From positions 1-64,000 of the forward strand of contig NZ_JACIJP010000001.1 of the NCBI RefSeq assembly GCF_014199435.1: a DNA stretch of 64,000 nt, in the 5' to 3' direction. This document shows positions 7,219 to 17,411 of this stretch, in pieces. Source of the DNA: Sphingobium subterraneum. Lineage in GTDB: Bacteria; Pseudomonadota; Alphaproteobacteria; Sphingomonadales; Sphingomonadaceae. Under the pieces are notes generated by a model that was not told the DNA's origin, ran no database searches, and saw only the letters and a program-made list of their open reading frames with translations. Position 1 is the stretch's first letter, and each line of letters opens with the position of its first letter. The position numbers and the translations under genes were made by a program.

Positions 7219-8904
7219 ATGGAGAGAGAAAACTGGATCTGGGCCGAGAGATATTGTCATCCGGCCCAATGGGATCAGGCATTCGCGCCGATGTCGGCAC
7301 CCGACATGCTGCGGGCAAGCGCGACGGCGCATCCGGACGCGCCACTGATCGATTTCATGGGGCGCATCTACCCTTATTCCGAAGTGCTCGACGGGGCCAA
7401 GCGGGTGGCGTGCGGCCTGCGCGATCTGGGCATCGAACGGGGAGACCGAGTTGGGCTGTATTTGCCCAATGTGCCGCATTATGTCGCCGCCTATTATGGC
7501 GCGCTGATGGCGGGGGCCATAGTGGTCAACTTTTCCCCACTCTACACCGCTGCCGAGCTGGAGCATCAGGTCGAGGACAGCGGCACGCGGGTTTTGTTCA
7601 CGCTGTCCGCACGCGCGCTTTTGCCCACGGCGATCGAGGTGCTGAACAACAGTCGCCTCGAAAGGCTGGTGGTGGGATCGGTGGCGGGCGCGCTCCCCAA
7701 GAGCAAGGCGCTTTTCTATACGCTGTTCCGGCAGAAGGAGGTCGCACCGCGTCCCAATGACGGGCGGATCCTGTCCTTCTCCGCGCTGATCGACAATGAT
7801 GGGCTGTGCGAGACGCTCCACTTTGATCCGGAAAAGGACATAGCGCTCCTGCAATATACCGGAGGAACGACCGGTACGCCGAAGGGCGCGATGATATCCC
7901 ACCAGAACCTGACGGCGAACGCGCGACAGGTCGCGCTGCTCGATCCGCATCCCGAACAGGTCGACCGGGTGCTGGGCGTGCTGCCGTTCTTTCATGTGTT
8001 CGCCAACAGCTGCGTGCTGAACCGGACGGTGGCAATGGGTGGCGAAATCGTCATGCTGCCGCGCTTCGATGCCGGGCAAGTTCTGGCGAGTATCGAGCGG
8101 ACGAAGGCCACGTCGCTGCCCGGCGTGCCGACGATGTATCAGGCGCTGCTCGATCATCCGGCGATTGGGAAGAGCGACCTCTCTTCCTTACGGGTGTGCA
8201 TTTCCGGTGGCGCGCCGTTGCCGCTCGAAGTCAAGCAGCGGTTCGAGGCGGTGACCGGCGCCAAGGTGGTGGAGGGCTATGGCCTGACCGAGAGCAGCGG
8301 CGTTATATCGTCCAACCCCTATGAAGGGCTGAACAAGACGGGGACTATCGGTCAGCCCATACCCGGTACGCGGGTGAAACTGGTCAGCCGCGAAGACCCG
8401 ACCCAGCCCGCGCCCGCTGGTGAGCCGGGCGAGATCGTCTTTGCCGGGCCGCAGATGATGTGCGGATACTGGAAGCGTCCTGATGCCGATGAAGAGGTGT
8501 TCGTGGGCGGCTACCTGCGCACCGGCGACGTCGGGGTGATCGACGAAGACGGTTATATCCGCATCGTCGACCGGCTGAAAGACATGATCTCGGTCGGCGG
8601 ATTCAAGGTGTTCCCCAGCCAGGTCGAGGCGGTGCTGTACCACCACCCCGCGGTGAAAGAGGCGCTCGTCATCGGCATTCCCGATACCTATCGTGGAGAA
8701 AGTCCCAAGGCGTTCGTGACCCTGCAGGAGGGCGCGACCATCGACGGGCCGGGGCTGATGGACTGGCTCAACCCGCAGCTGGGAAAGCATGAGCGGGTGG
8801 TCGCGGTGGAGATTCGCGCTTCGCTGCCCAAGACACTGGTCGGCAAGCTGTCGCGCAAGGAGCTGGTCGCCGAAGAAAAGGCCAAAGCTGCCGCCGCGAC
8901 CTGA
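7219..8904 (+). CDS. fadD: Long-chain-fatty-acid-CoA ligase-type AMP-forming synthetase
   Basis: An adenylate-forming enzyme of about 561 residues that activates a carboxylic acid to its CoA thioester, most likely a fatty acid. Motifs in order: P-loop YTGGTTGTPKGA, core VVEGYGLTESSG, GYLRTGDVGVIDEDG and IVDRLKDMI, then the C-terminal catalytic lysine region LPKTLVGKLSRKEL. ATG at 7219 (MERENW) gives a normal family N-terminus; the longer frame from 7162 would begin inside the IS inverted repeat and is unlikely. No strong ribosome-binding site is visible, so the neighbouring IS may have disturbed the native leader. True substrate range is not readable. Confidence 0.85.
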   Translation: MERENWIWAERYCHPAQWDQAFAPMSAPDMLRASATAHPDAPLIDFMGRIYPYSEVLDGAKRVACGLRDLGIERGDRVGLYLPNVPHYVAAYYGALMAGAIVVNFSPLYTAAELEHQVEDSGTRVLFTLSARALLPTAIEVLNNSRLERLVVGSVAGALPKSKALFYTLFRQKEVAPRPNDGRILSFSALIDNDGLCETLHFDPEKDIALLQYTGGTTGTPKGAMISHQNLTANARQVALLDPHPEQVDRVLGVLPFFHVFANSCVLNRTVAMGGEIVMLPRFDAGQVLASIERTKATSLPGVPTMYQALLDHPAIGKSDLSSLRVCISGGAPLPLEVKQRFEAVTGAKVVEGYGLTESSGVISSNPYEGLNKTGTIGQPIPGTRVKLVSREDPTQPAPAGEPGEIVFAGPQMMCGYWKRPDADEEVFVGGYLRTGDVGVIDEDGYIRIVDRLKDMISVGGFKVFPSQVEAVLYHHPAVKEALVIGIPDTYRGESPKAFVTLQEGATIDGPGLMDWLNPQLGKHERVVAVEIRASLPKTLVGKLSRKELVAEEKAKAAAAT

Positions 8905-8980
8905 CACCTGGACGCCATCCGCTTGTTCTAGATAGAATCCTTCCTATCTCTGCTCCCTGTTTCCTGACGAAAGGCATGAC

Positions 8981-9514
8981 ATGAGCGAGGCGGTAGCGAC
9001 TTTGGCGGGTGGGTGCTTTTGGTGCACGGAGGCCGTCTATCAGCAGGTCGCGGGTGTGAAAGCGGTCGAAAGTGGCTATATCGGCGGAACGGTTCCCGAT
9101 CCGACCTATGAGGAAGTGTGCAGCGGTCGCACCGGCCATGCAGAGGCGATCCGCATCACGTTCAACCCCGATGTGGTATCGTATGATGCTCTGCTCGACA
9201 TCTTTTTCGCGACGCACGACCCCACGACGCTCAACCGGCAGGGCAATGACGTGGGGACACAGTATCGGTCGGCGATTTTCCCTCATGATGGCGAGCAGGA
9301 AGCAGCGGCCCGTGCGGCGATCGAACGCTCGCAGCCGGATCAGGCGTCACCCATTGTCACGACCATCGAGCCGCTTGCTACCTGGTATCCGGCGGAAAAT
9401 TACCATCAGGACTATTGGGCGCGGGTGGGCGATCGCAATCCGTACTGCATGGCGGTGATCCCACCGAAGCTTCAGAAGCTGCAAAAACGGTTCGCGGAGC
9501 GTCTGGCGGGCTGA
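8981..9514 (+). CDS. msrA: Peptide-methionine (S)-S-oxide reductase
   Basis: A 177-residue MsrA with the catalytic [10 protein letters not shown] near the N-terminus (nucleophilic Cys about residue 12), followed by [19 protein letters not shown] and the conserved [19 protein letters not shown]. It reduces methionine-S-sulfoxide in oxidised proteins using thioredoxin. No resolving-cysteine tail is apparent, as in short MsrA forms. A short dyad TTCTA-GA-TAGAA lies at 8926-8937 in the leader; its role is unknown. Confidence 0.95.
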   Translation: MSEAVATLAGGCFWCTEAVYQQVAGVKAVESGYIGGTVPDPTYEEVCSGRTGHAEAIRITFNPDVVSYDALLDIFFATHDPTTLNRQGNDVGTQYRSAIFPHDGEQEAAARAAIERSQPDQASPIVTTIEPLATWYPAENYHQDYWARVGDRNPYCMAVIPPKLQKLQKRFAERLAG

Positions 9515-9582
9515 ACCGAGCCGGCGCTTCATCTGGCGCTCATCCTTTCGTGGCATGGTGGCGACCACGAGGAGACCATTGG

Positions 9583-9825
9583 ATGAAGCACAGGACGATT
9601 GCATTGATGACCATATCGCTGTTGCTGCCCGGCTGTCTGGTGCGCGCGGCAGCCGATGTGGCAACGGCGCCTGTTCGCGCCGGGTCGCAGGTGGCCGACT
9701 GGGCGACGGTCAGTCAGGACGAGGCGGACCGCAACCGGGGCCGCGATATGCGCAAGGCCGAAAAGGAACAGCGCAAGCGGGACCGAGAGGCCTGTCGGGA
9801 TGCGGGGTATCGAAACTGCGATTGA
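9583..9825 (+). CDS. Small lipoprotein of unknown function
   Basis: An 80-residue protein starting at ATG 9583 behind GAGGAGACC, a good ribosome-binding site. The start has a type II signal peptide, MKHRTIALMTISLLLPGC, with lipobox LPGC, so it is probably a lipoprotein. The mature part is charged and helical (DEADRNRGRDMRKAEKEQRKRDREACRDAGY). Function is unknown. It lies 68 bases behind msrA on the same strand and may be co-transcribed. Confidence 0.65.
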   Translation: MKHRTIALMTISLLLPGCLVRAAADVATAPVRAGSQVADWATVSQDEADRNRGRDMRKAEKEQRKRDREACRDAGYRNCD

Positions 9826-9906
9826 GTATGCGCGATACCCGCTCGCCCTGAGTGGCGACTTCGACTTCGTTCACAAGCATTCAGCACAAACGGACAGGGA
9901 CGACGC

Positions 9907-10635
9907 CTATCCTCGCTTTACCAGATCCAGCACTACCTGCGCATGCTCTTTCCGACATATGAGCAAGTCAGGCATGTAGCTGTCGCGCTGGTTGTAAACG
10001 AGCGGGCTTCCGTCAAGGCGCGAAACATGGAGGCCGTGGGCAAGCGCGACGGCGGCGGGGGCGCAGCTATCCCATTCATATTGTCCGCCGGAGTGGAGAT
10101 AGATGTCGGCTTCCCCCCGGATGACCGCCATGGCTTTGGCGCCTGCGCTGCCCATGGGGATCAGCTCCGCTCCCAGCTTCTCTGCGACGCTCAGCGCTTC
10201 AGCGGCGGGGCGAGACCGGCTGACGACCATACGCAGCGGCGATCCGGCGGCGGGCAGGGGAGCAGGCTGATCGCTGCGAAGCACCGCGCCAAGGCCGGGC
10301 AGGGCGACAGCGCCGATCGCCGGGGCACCATCGATCGACAGGGCCACATGGACGGCCCAGTCGGTCCGCCGCTCGCCATATTCGCGCGTGCCATCGACGG
10401 GGTCGACGATCCACACGCGCGACTTGTCGAGCCGGGTGCCGTCGCACTGGCTTTCTTCGGACAGCAACCCGTCGTCGGGACGCTGGTCGCGGATTGCGGC
10501 GATCAGGAACTGGTTTGCCGTCTGGTCCCCCGCCTTGCCCAGCGCCTGTGCGGCGATGAGATTGCTGTCGCGCACCGCAAGCAATATGCGTCCGGCGGCT
10601 TCGGCAAGTTGGGCGGCCAGTTCCCCGTCGGTCAT
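9907..10635 (-). CDS. cysQ: 3'(2'),5'-bisphosphate nucleotidase CysQ
   Basis: An inositol-monophosphatase-fold enzyme of about 242 residues that hydrolyses PAP to AMP and so removes the by-product of sulfate assimilation. Metal-binding motifs are LSEES (about residue 65) and [13 protein letters not shown], and the C-terminal motif appears as [17 protein letters not shown] choose ATG 10635 because it overlaps the cysNC stop as ATGA; a start five codons upstream is possible. It is the third gene of cysD-cysNC-cysQ. Confidence 0.92.
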   Translation of the reverse strand: MTDGELAAQLAEAAGRILLAVRDSNLIAAQALGKAGDQTANQFLIAAIRDQRPDDGLLSEESQCDGTRLDKSRVWIVDPVDGTREYGERRTDWAVHVALSIDGAPAIGAVALPGLGAVLRSDQPAPLPAAGSPLRMVVSRSRPAAEALSVAEKLGAELIPMGSAGAKAMAVIRGEADIYLHSGGQYEWDSCAPAAVALAHGLHVSRLDGSPLVYNQRDSYMPDLLICRKEHAQVVLDLVKRG

Positions 10636-12569
10636 ATGGTGTAGGCCCACCCGGCGTTGAGCTGCGCAATAATGGCATCGGCGGCGTCCTCCGCGCTCAT
10701 CGCGGCGGTGTCGATGCGGATTTCCGGGTTTTCCGGCGCCTCATAGGGGCTGTCGATGCCGGTAAAGTTCTTGAGCTGGCCCGAGCGCGCCTTCTTGTAG
10801 AGACCCTTTACGTCGCGCTTCTCCGCTTCGGCGAGCGGCGTGTCGATATGGACCTCGATAAACTCGCCCGGCTGCATCATGGAGCGTACCATCTCACGTT
10901 CCGCGCGGAAAGGCGAGATGAAGGCGGTTATGACGATGAGGCCCGCATCGGTCATCAGCTTGGCGACCTCGCCGACGCGGCGGATGTTCTCAACCCGGTC
11001 GGCATCGGTGAAGCCCAGATCCTTGTTGAGGCCGTGGCGGACATTGTCGCCATCAAGCAGGAAGGTGTGGCGCCCGCTCGCCGCCAGCTTCTTCTCGACG
11101 ATATTGGCGATGGTCGACTTGCCCGCGCCTGACAGGCCAGTAAGCCAGAGCACGCATGCCGTCTGGTTCTTCATCGCGGCATGGTGTTCGCGAGTAATAT
11201 CCGTGGCTTGCCAATGGATGTTCTGACTACGCCGCAGGGCGAAGTGGATCATGCCCGCCGCGACCGTGCGATTGGTCATACGGTCGATGAGGATGAAACC
11301 GCCCAGATCCGGATTGTCGGCATAGGCTTCGAATGGGATCGCCCGGTCGGTCGAGATGTTGCACACTCCGATGCCGTTCAGCGCCAGTGTCTTGGCCGCC
11401 TGATGCACCAGCGTGTTGACGCACACCTCATATTTCGGTTCGGTGATCGTAGCGGTGACGGTGCTCGTGCCGATCTTCATCAGATAGGGGCGTCCGGGCA
11501 GCATTTCCGCCTCGTCCATCCACACGATCGTGCTCTCGAACTGGTCGGCGACTTCGGTCGGCGCGTCGGCGATGGTGATCACGTCGCCGCGCGAGCAATC
11601 GATCTCGTCCGCCATCGTCAGCGTGACGGACTGCCCCGCGACCGCCTGTTCCAGATCCCCATCATAGGTGACGATCGATTTGACGGTGCTGGTCTTGCCC
11701 GAAGGGAGCACGCGCACAGCGTCGCCGGGCCTAATCACGCCCGATCCGATGAGGCCGGAGAAACCGCGAAAATCGAGGTTGGGTCGGTTGACCCACTGCA
11801 CACCCATGCGGAACGGACGGGCGGACAGGCGCTCGGTATCGACCTCGACCGTCTCGAGATGCTCGATCAGGCTCGGCCCCTTGTACCACGGCGTGTTCGC
11901 GGACGAGCCGGTGATGTTATCGCCCTTGAAACCGGAGATCGGCATGGCGGTAAAATCGGTGATGCCGATGGAGCGGGCAAACTCGGCGTAATCCTTGACG
12001 ATGCCGTCATAGACCGCCTGGTCATAGTCGACGAGATCCATCTTGTTGACGGCCAGCACGATGTTCCGGATGCCGATCAGGTGCGCAAGATAGCTGTGGC
12101 GGCGCGTCTGCACGAGCACGCCCTTGCGCGCGTCGATCAGGATGACGGCAAGGTCGGCCGTCGAAGCGCCCGTCACCATGTTGCGCGTGTACTGCTCGTG
12201 CCCCGGCGTGTCGGCAACGATGAACTTGCGCTTCTCGGTGGCGAAGAAGCGATAGGCGACGTCGATGGTGATGCCCTGTTCCCGCTCAGCAGCGAGGCCG
12301 TCGACGAGCAGCGCGAAATCGATCTCCTGCCCCTGTGTGCCCACCCGCTTGCTGTCCGCTTCCAGCGCGGCGAGCTGATCCTCGAAGATCATCTTGCTGT
12401 CGTAAAGCAGGCGGCCGATCAGCGTCGACTTGCCATCGTCCACGCTACCGCATGTGATGAAGCGCAGCATCGTCTTGTGCTGGTGCGTGTCGAGATAGGC
12501 ATCGATGTCCGACGCGATCAGGGCGTCGGTCTGATAGATGGGCGCTTCCGGGGTGAGGGTGTCGGCCAT
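10632..12569 (-). CDS. cysNC: Bifunctional sulfate adenylyltransferase subunit 1 / adenylylsulfate kinase
   Basis: A 645-residue fusion. The N-terminal ~440 residues are the CysN GTPase (G1 [14 protein letters not shown]3 [18 protein letters not shown]4 NKMDL), which drives APS formation by CysD. The C-terminal ~190 residues are an APS kinase (P-loop GLSGAGKST, then [15 protein letters not shown] and [10 protein letters not shown]) that makes PAPS. The gene shares one base with the cysD stop (TGATG) and overlaps cysQ. The NodQ-like fusion is common in alphaproteobacteria. Presence of the kinase implies PAPS is made, for assimilation or sulfotransferases. Confidence 0.95.
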   Translation of the reverse strand: MADTLTPEAPIYQTDALIASDIDAYLDTHQHKTMLRFITCGSVDDGKSTLIGRLLYDSKMIFEDQLAALEADSKRVGTQGQEIDFALLVDGLAAEREQGITIDVAYRFFATEKRKFIVADTPGHEQYTRNMVTGASTADLAVILIDARKGVLVQTRRHSYLAHLIGIRNIVLAVNKMDLVDYDQAVYDGIVKDYAEFARSIGITDFTAMPISGFKGDNITGSSANTPWYKGPSLIEHLETVEVDTERLSARPFRMGVQWVNRPNLDFRGFSGLIGSGVIRPGDAVRVLPSGKTSTVKSIVTYDGDLEQAVAGQSVTLTMADEIDCSRGDVITIADAPTEVADQFESTIVWMDEAEMLPGRPYLMKIGTSTVTATITEPKYEVCVNTLVHQAAKTLALNGIGVCNISTDRAIPFEAYADNPDLGGFILIDRMTNRTVAAGMIHFALRRSQNIHWQATDITREHHAAMKNQTACVLWLTGLSGAGKSTIANIVEKKLAASGRHTFLLDGDNVRHGLNKDLGFTDADRVENIRRVGEVAKLMTDAGLIVITAFISPFRAEREMVRSMMQPGEFIEVHIDTPLAEAEKRDVKGLYKKARSGQLKNFTGIDSPYEAPENPEIRIDTAAMSAEDAADAIIAQLNAGWAYTI

Positions 12570-13465
12570 CAGAAGTAACCCTCCTGCTTTTTCTTTTCCA
12601 TGCTGGCCGCCTGATCATGATCGATGGCGCGGCCCTGACGTTCGCTGGTGGTGGTAAGCAGCATTTCCTGAATGACCTGCGGCAGCGTCGTCGCCTCGCT
12701 TTCCACTGCGCCTGTCAGGGGATAGCAGCCCAGTGTGCGGAAGCGGATCGAGCGTTCGACTGGCACTTCACCGTCCTTCAAGCGAAAGCGGTCATCGTCC
12801 ACCATCAGCAGCAGGCCGTCACGCTCCACTGTGGGGCGCGGCGCGCTGAAATACAGCGGGACGATCTCGATATTTTCGAGATGGATATATTGCCAGATGT
12901 CGAGTTCGGTCCAGTTGCTGATCGGGAAGACGCGCATGCTCTCCCCCTTGGCCTTGCGCGCATTGTAGAGGCGCCAGAGCTCCGGGCGCTGGTTCTTCGG
13001 ATCCCAGCGGTGATTGGCAGAGCGGAAGCTGAACACACGCTCCTTGGCACGGCTCTTCTCTTCGTCGCGCCGCGCGCCGCCGAAGGCCGCATCAAAGCCA
13101 TGCAGGTCCAGCGCCTGCTTCAACCCCTCCGTCTTCCACATGTCGGTGTGGAGGCTGCCATGATCGAACGGGTTGATGCCTTTTTCTTTTGCTTCGGGAT
13201 TTTGATAGACGAGCAGTTCCATGCCCGCATCGGCCGCAGCCTTGTCGCGCAAGTCGTACATCGCACGGAATTTCCAGGTCGTATCGACATGCAGCAGGGG
13301 GAAGGGCGGAGGAGAGGGATAGAACGCCTTCTTCGCCAGATGCAGCATCACTGCGCTGTCCTTGCCGACCGAATAGAGCATCACGGGACGCTCCGCTTCG
13401 GCGACAACCTCGCGCATGATGTGGATGCTCTCCGCTTCCAGACGCTGAAGATGCGTGAGTGACAT
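12569..13465 (-). CDS. cysD: Sulfate adenylyltransferase subunit 2
   Basis: A 298-residue ATP-sulfurylase catalytic subunit of the PP-loop family: [14 protein letters not shown] near residue 32, [15 protein letters not shown] in the middle, and the conserved end [11 protein letters not shown]. It forms APS from ATP and sulfate together with CysN. It is the first gene of the cys operon. The 218-base gap upstream of it (13466-13683) is expected to carry the promoter; I saw no clear regulator site there. Confidence 0.95.
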   Translation of the reverse strand: MSLTHLQRLEAESIHIMREVVAEAERPVMLYSVGKDSAVMLHLAKKAFYPSPPPFPLLHVDTTWKFRAMYDLRDKAAADAGMELLVYQNPEAKEKGINPFDHGSLHTDMWKTEGLKQALDLHGFDAAFGGARRDEEKSRAKERVFSFRSANHRWDPKNQRPELWRLYNARKAKGESMRVFPISNWTELDIWQYIHLENIEIVPLYFSAPRPTVERDGLLLMVDDDRFRLKDGEVPVERSIRFRTLGCYPLTGAVESEATTLPQVIQEMLLTTTSERQGRAIDHDQAASMEKKKQEGYF

Positions 13466-13632
13466 GAAACCCTTTCCGCGTGCCGGTTGAGATCGCCGGT
13501 CTCGAATCGATGATGGATGCGCCTATCGATGACAAGCGCGACATATCAGCGACGGATGCGGAATGGGGAGGCGGACGAGGATTTGCAAACTAGTATTTCT
13601 GGGCGGGCGGGAAACAATTTTTTGGCCACGCC

Positions 13633-13654
13633 CGCAAACCGGAGGGGGTTTGCG
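13633..13654 (-). terminator. Hairpin downstream of the DUF6491-like gene
   Basis: CGCAAACC and GGTTTGCG form an 8-bp perfect stem with a short G-rich loop, 30 bases past the stop of the minus-strand gene at 13684. No U-tract follows, so an intrinsic terminator is only a guess. Confidence 0.35.
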
Positions 13655-13683
13655 TCCCCGCTCCGGCTTCAAGGAGAACAGGA

Positions 13684-14097
13684 TTACTTGGCTTTTTCCA
13701 TGGGCTGGAACTTGCCGAGGCCGCAGCTTGCCCCCTGTGACAGGCCACCACCGAATGATTGCAGCACCGTGATAATGTCCACGGAGCAAAGCTGGCTGAG
13801 GCTCGTCTTGTACGCGAATTTCTCCTCCGACTTCAGGCCGGGGCAGCTGTAGGGCAGCGTGTTACGGTAGATCTTGCGCCCGTTCATTTCGAAGTCGATC
13901 GTCCGATCGTCCTTCACATGCGAACTGCGGATGTTCTGCAGCTGGATGCAATCGACCGGCGCACCTGCCGGAACGAGATTATCAGGTTTGCTGTCGCGCG
14001 CATCGGCCGGGACAAAAAGAAATGCGCATAGCGCGAGCGACGACAGTGCGCCCGTACGAACGAGTTGGGCAAGGGATGATGGTGACGGATGGGTCAT
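13684..14097 (-). CDS. Exported DUF6491-like protein
   Basis: A 137-residue protein from ATG 14097, preceded by a strong AGGAGGAGGAT. A signal peptide is visible (hydrophobic LSSLALCAFLFVPADARD). The mature part has CIQLQNIRSSHVKDDRTIDF, GRKIYRNTLPYSCPGL, QLCSVDIITVL and GASCGLGKFQP, a pattern I associate with the DUF6491 family. Four cysteines could pair as disulfides in the periplasm. Function is unknown. It stands alone between cysD and nth, all on the minus strand. Confidence 0.65.
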   Translation of the reverse strand: MTHPSPSSLAQLVRTGALSSLALCAFLFVPADARDSKPDNLVPAGAPVDCIQLQNIRSSHVKDDRTIDFEMNGRKIYRNTLPYSCPGLKSEEKFAYKTSLSQLCSVDIITVLQSFGGGLSQGASCGLGKFQPMEKAK

Positions 14098-14188
14098 GAC
14101 GTATCCTCCTCCTGAAACAGCAGCATAGCCGTGTGACTCTGAACGCAGGATGACAGCAGAAAGTCCCCGCGTCGAGAGGAGCATTGCG

Positions 14189-14833
14189 TCAGGCTGCTGG
14201 CGCTGGGGTCTTGGGTTTGTAGCGGCAGAGATCCGCGACCGGGCAGCGCCAGCATTCCGGCTTGCGCGCTTTGCAGATATAGCGGCCGTGAAGGATGAGC
14301 CAATGGTGCGCATCGCGGCGGAAGGGGGCGGGCGTGTCCTTTTCCAGCCGCTTTTCAACGGCGAGAACATCCTTGCCCGGTGCAAGGCCTGTCCGGTTGC
14401 CGACGCGGAAGATGTGGGTGTCGACCGCAAAGGTCTCCGCGCCGAACGCTGTGTTCATCACCACATTGGCGGTCTTGCGCCCGACACCGGGCAGGGTGGT
14501 GAGGGTGTCGCGGTCGCGGGGGACCTCGCCGCCGAAGTCGCGCTCCAATATCTGGGACAGCGCGATGACGTTCTTGGCCTTGGCATTGAAGAGGCCGATG
14601 GTCTTGATGTGCTCCTTGAGGCCTTCCTCACCCAGCGCGACCATCTGCGCGGGCGTCTTGACGGCGCGGAAGAGCGCGCGGGTCGCCTTGTTGACGCCGA
14701 CATCCGTCGCCTGCGCCGAGAGGACCACGGCAACGAGCAACTGATAGTCATTGCCATATTCGAGCTCGGTGCGCGGATCGGGGTTGAGCTCCGCCAAGCG
14801 CCGGTAGAATTCGAAGATGTCCGCCTTTTTCAT
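14189..14833 (-). CDS. nth: Endonuclease III
   Basis: A 214-residue DNA glycosylase/AP lyase of base-excision repair. The helix-hairpin-helix LPGVGRKTANVV carries the catalytic lysine, VDTHIFRVGNR the catalytic aspartate, and the C-terminal CKARKPECWRCPVADLC has the C-x6-C-x2-C-x5-C ligands of a [4Fe-4S] cluster. Length is normal. It lies six bases after dapB on the same strand. Confidence 0.96.
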   Translation of the reverse strand: MKKADIFEFYRRLAELNPDPRTELEYGNDYQLLVAVVLSAQATDVGVNKATRALFRAVKTPAQMVALGEEGLKEHIKTIGLFNAKAKNVIALSQILERDFGGEVPRDRDTLTTLPGVGRKTANVVMNTAFGAETFAVDTHIFRVGNRTGLAPGKDVLAVEKRLEKDTPAPFRRDAHHWLILHGRYICKARKPECWRCPVADLCRYKPKTPAPAA

Positions 14834-14839
14834 CGCACG

Positions 14840-15571
14840 TTAAAGGCCCAGTACGCTTTTCATGTCGTAGCGCCCTGCCGGTTGCCCAACGAGCCAAAGG
14901 GCGGCCTTCACCGCACCGCGCGCAAAGATGCCACGGTTTTCGGCGCGGTGCCCAATTTCGATCCGTTCCCCTTCGGTCGCCAGGATCACCTGATGGTCGC
15001 CCGCCACCGATCCGCCACGCAGGGCCGCAAAGCCGATCGCGCCCTTGGCCCGCGCCCCGGTGATACCATGACGACCGCTTTCCGTGTGGGCGGCGAGGTC
15101 GACCCCGCGCCCGCGCGCCGCCGCCTGCCCCAGCAGCAGGGCGGTACCGGATGGCGCGTCGACCTTGTGCCGGTGGTGCATCTCGACGATCTCGATGTCC
15201 CAATCCTCGCCCAGACGGCGCGCAGCATCCTCCACCAGCGCGGCGAGCAGGTTGACGCCGAGCGAGGTGTTGCCGGTCTGGAGCACCGGAATGCGGCGCG
15301 CGGCCTCATCGATCAGGGCATGATGTTCGGCTTCGAGGCCGGTGGTGCCGATCACGATGGGCGTGTTTGCAGCGACGCAGGTGTCGAGGTTGGCGGCGAG
15401 CGCTGCGGGGGAGGAGAAGTCGATGAGGATGTCGCTCGCCCCGACCAGCGCTGTCAGATCGCCTTGACCCTTGTCCACGCCGCCCGCCGGGGTGATGCCC
15501 TGCACCGACAGTTCCGCCGCGATCGCCTGACCCATGCGCCCCGCCGCGCCGATGATACCGATTGCCGTCAT
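14840..15571 (-). CDS. dapB: 4-hydroxy-tetrahydrodipicolinate reductase
   Basis: A 243-residue DapB of the lysine/diaminopimelate pathway. It has the N-terminal nucleotide motif IGIIGAAGRMGQAI, the family signature EMHHRHKVDAPSGTA, and the substrate-site GTTGL. It supplies meso-DAP for peptidoglycan. It forms an operon with nth, the start being divergent from the sirtuin gene 38 bases away. Confidence 0.96.
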   Translation of the reverse strand: MTAIGIIGAAGRMGQAIAAELSVQGITPAGGVDKGQGDLTALVGASDILIDFSSPAALAANLDTCVAANTPIVIGTTGLEAEHHALIDEAARRIPVLQTGNTSLGVNLLAALVEDAARRLGEDWDIEIVEMHHRHKVDAPSGTALLLGQAAARGRGVDLAAHTESGRHGITGARAKGAIGFAALRGGSVAGDHQVILATEGERIEIGHRAENRGIFARGAVKAALWLVGQPAGRYDMKSVLGL

Positions 15572-15609
15572 GACTTGCCTTCGCGCTTAACCTTTGCTTC
15601 GGTGCGGCG

Positions 15610-16308
15610 ATGCCAGACTATCGATCGATTGTCATCCTCACGGGTGCCGGAATTTCCGCCGAGAGCGGCCTTGCGACTTTTCGTGGGCCGGACGGTCTGT
15701 GGGAAGGGCACCGGGTGGAGGATGTCTGCACGCCGCAAGCGCTGCGCCGCGACCCGGAGCTGGTGCACCGCTTCTACGACGAGCGGCGCGCGAAGCTGGC
15801 GGAGGTCGCACCCAATCCTGCGCACATCGCGCTGTCGCGGCTGGAACGGGAATGGGGCGGCGACCTGCTGCTGGTGACGCAGAATGTCGACGATCTGCAT
15901 GAGCGCGGGGGTTCGGACCATGTCCTGCACATGCATGGGGAGCTGAAATCGGCGCTGTGTGCGGAGTGCGGGCAGCGGACGGTCTGGGAAGGTAGCCTGC
16001 CTCCCGGCACCTTCTGCCAAAGCTGCGGCGCCCCGCGCCTGGGCCCGGACATCGTGTTCTTTGGCGAGATGCCCTATGAGATGGACCGGATCGACGACGC
16101 GCTGCGCACCTGCGATTTGTTCGTGTCGATCGGCACATCGGGTGCGGTCTACCCGGCGGCGGGATTCGTGCAAACGGCGCGCTATGTTGGCGCGGATACG
16201 CTGGAACTGAACCTCGATCCGTCAGCAGGCAGCATCTATTTCCACGAAGCGCACATGGGACGGGCGAGCGATCTGGTGCCGGAATGGGTGGCGCAGCTGC
16301 TGGGTTAG
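15610..16308 (+). CDS. cobB: NAD-dependent protein deacylase (sirtuin, CobB-like)
   Basis: A 232-residue sirtuin. NAD-binding GAGISAESGLATFRGPDG opens the protein, TQNVDDLHERGG and MHGEL carry the catalytic His region, and CAEC...CQSCG are the zinc cysteine pairs; GTSGAVYPAA and ELNLD complete the Rossmann part. FYDERRAKL contains a Y-x-x-R motif, which in class III sirtuins such as E. coli CobB binds acidic acyl groups, so desuccinylation as well as deacetylation is likely. Its stop overlaps that of the convergent LuxR-type gene. Confidence 0.93.
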   Translation: MPDYRSIVILTGAGISAESGLATFRGPDGLWEGHRVEDVCTPQALRRDPELVHRFYDERRAKLAEVAPNPAHIALSRLEREWGGDLLLVTQNVDDLHERGGSDHVLHMHGELKSALCAECGQRTVWEGSLPPGTFCQSCGAPRLGPDIVFFGEMPYEMDRIDDALRTCDLFVSIGTSGAVYPAAGFVQTARYVGADTLELNLDPSAGSIYFHEAHMGRASDLVPEWVAQLLG

Positions 16309-17411
16309 GGCAGGGAGGTTTCCCGCACATTGTCCTGACGCGTTCCCGCCGCTAGCGAGACGAGGGCGAGAGCCAGATCGGTTTGCCTTGAAAAGCCAGT
16401 CTTTGCGTAGATCGCTTTCAGATGCGCCCGCACGGTGTTTTCCTGGATGCCCGCGCGCGTTGCGACTTCGCTGACGGTCTGGCCACGCGCAATCAACCTC
16501 GCCAGCCGCGCTTCGGCCGGCGTGAGATCGAACAGCAGTCGTAACAGGTCGGACGAGGGAACATTGCGGTTGGAGGGGTCGGCGATGATCATCAAGACGC
16601 CGTCCGAGTCACACACCTCGCGCGCTGTGCCAATGATAGGTAAAATATGAATTGCGAACGCCAACGATGGCTCGACGCCCGGTACGCCGACCGATTGTAT
16701 GCGCTCCCTGCCATTTCGAAACCGGGAAAGCGCGTTCGACATTTGCGTGCTCAGGAACATGTCGATGAAGCGCAACCTGCCGCGGCTTTCGATGATGCGA
16801 TCGCCCATCCGGTCAAGAAAGAGGCTGTTGGCCGAGCGGAGTTTCCCGGCAGTGGAAATGACGGCGGCCGCCACGCCGGCGAGCGAGAGGCTGTCGACGA
16901 CAATCTGCGAGCGACTGCGCAGCAGCGCCGACAGACTGATCGCGCGGGCGAGATGGGGGCGCAGCGCATCCATCGTCGGAACGGCGGCCCGTGCCGCCGC
17001 GTCGGACGCGAATCCCTGCACGGTGATTTGCACTGCGACATCCCCCGCACCCTGGATCAGCGTCCCCATGCCGTGGCTGAAGCCGCGCGGAATGAAGAAG
17101 GACTTGTGGACCGGCAGAGCGGCGATTTCTTCGGGCGTCCGGTAGTCGGTTTCGGTGCGAAATCCCGGCCATTGTTCCTCGAACAGCGGCTGGACCAAGG
17201 TCATATCGTTTGCCCAGCCCTCGTTTACATAATCGTTCATGACCTGCTGGCTGTCGGTCGATGTCGTCCAGTCCACACCATCGGGCGAACGGGAGAGGAA
17301 GACGCAGCATCGCGACCGGGAATGGTCCGCCACCTGTTGCAGGACGTCTGGCCAGAGGGCGGGCTGGACCGCCGCTTCATAAATGATGTCGATCAGACGT
17401 GGAACAGGCAT
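16305..17411 (-). CDS. LuxR-family transcriptional regulator
   Basis: A 368-residue protein with a C-terminal LuxR/FixJ helix-turn-helix (LTPAEARLARLIARGQ, then VSEVATRAGIQENTVRAHLKAIYAKTG). The N-terminal ~290 residues carry no domain I can name; there is no obvious receiver or acyl-homoserine-lactone pocket. Proteins of this form are frequent orphan regulators in sphingomonads. The gene is divergent from the PEPxxWA surface protein across a 426-base gap, which makes that gene or its own promoter possible targets. Confidence 0.8.
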   Translation of the reverse strand: MPVPRLIDIIYEAAVQPALWPDVLQQVADHSRSRCCVFLSRSPDGVDWTTSTDSQQVMNDYVNEGWANDMTLVQPLFEEQWPGFRTETDYRTPEEIAALPVHKSFFIPRGFSHGMGTLIQGAGDVAVQITVQGFASDAAARAAVPTMDALRPHLARAISLSALLRSRSQIVVDSLSLAGVAAAVISTAGKLRSANSLFLDRMGDRIIESRGRLRFIDMFLSTQMSNALSRFRNGRERIQSVGVPGVEPSLAFAIHILPIIGTAREVCDSDGVLMIIADPSNRNVPSSDLLRLLFDLTPAEARLARLIARGQTVSEVATRAGIQENTVRAHLKAIYAKTGFSRQTDLALALVSLAAGTRQDNVRETSLP

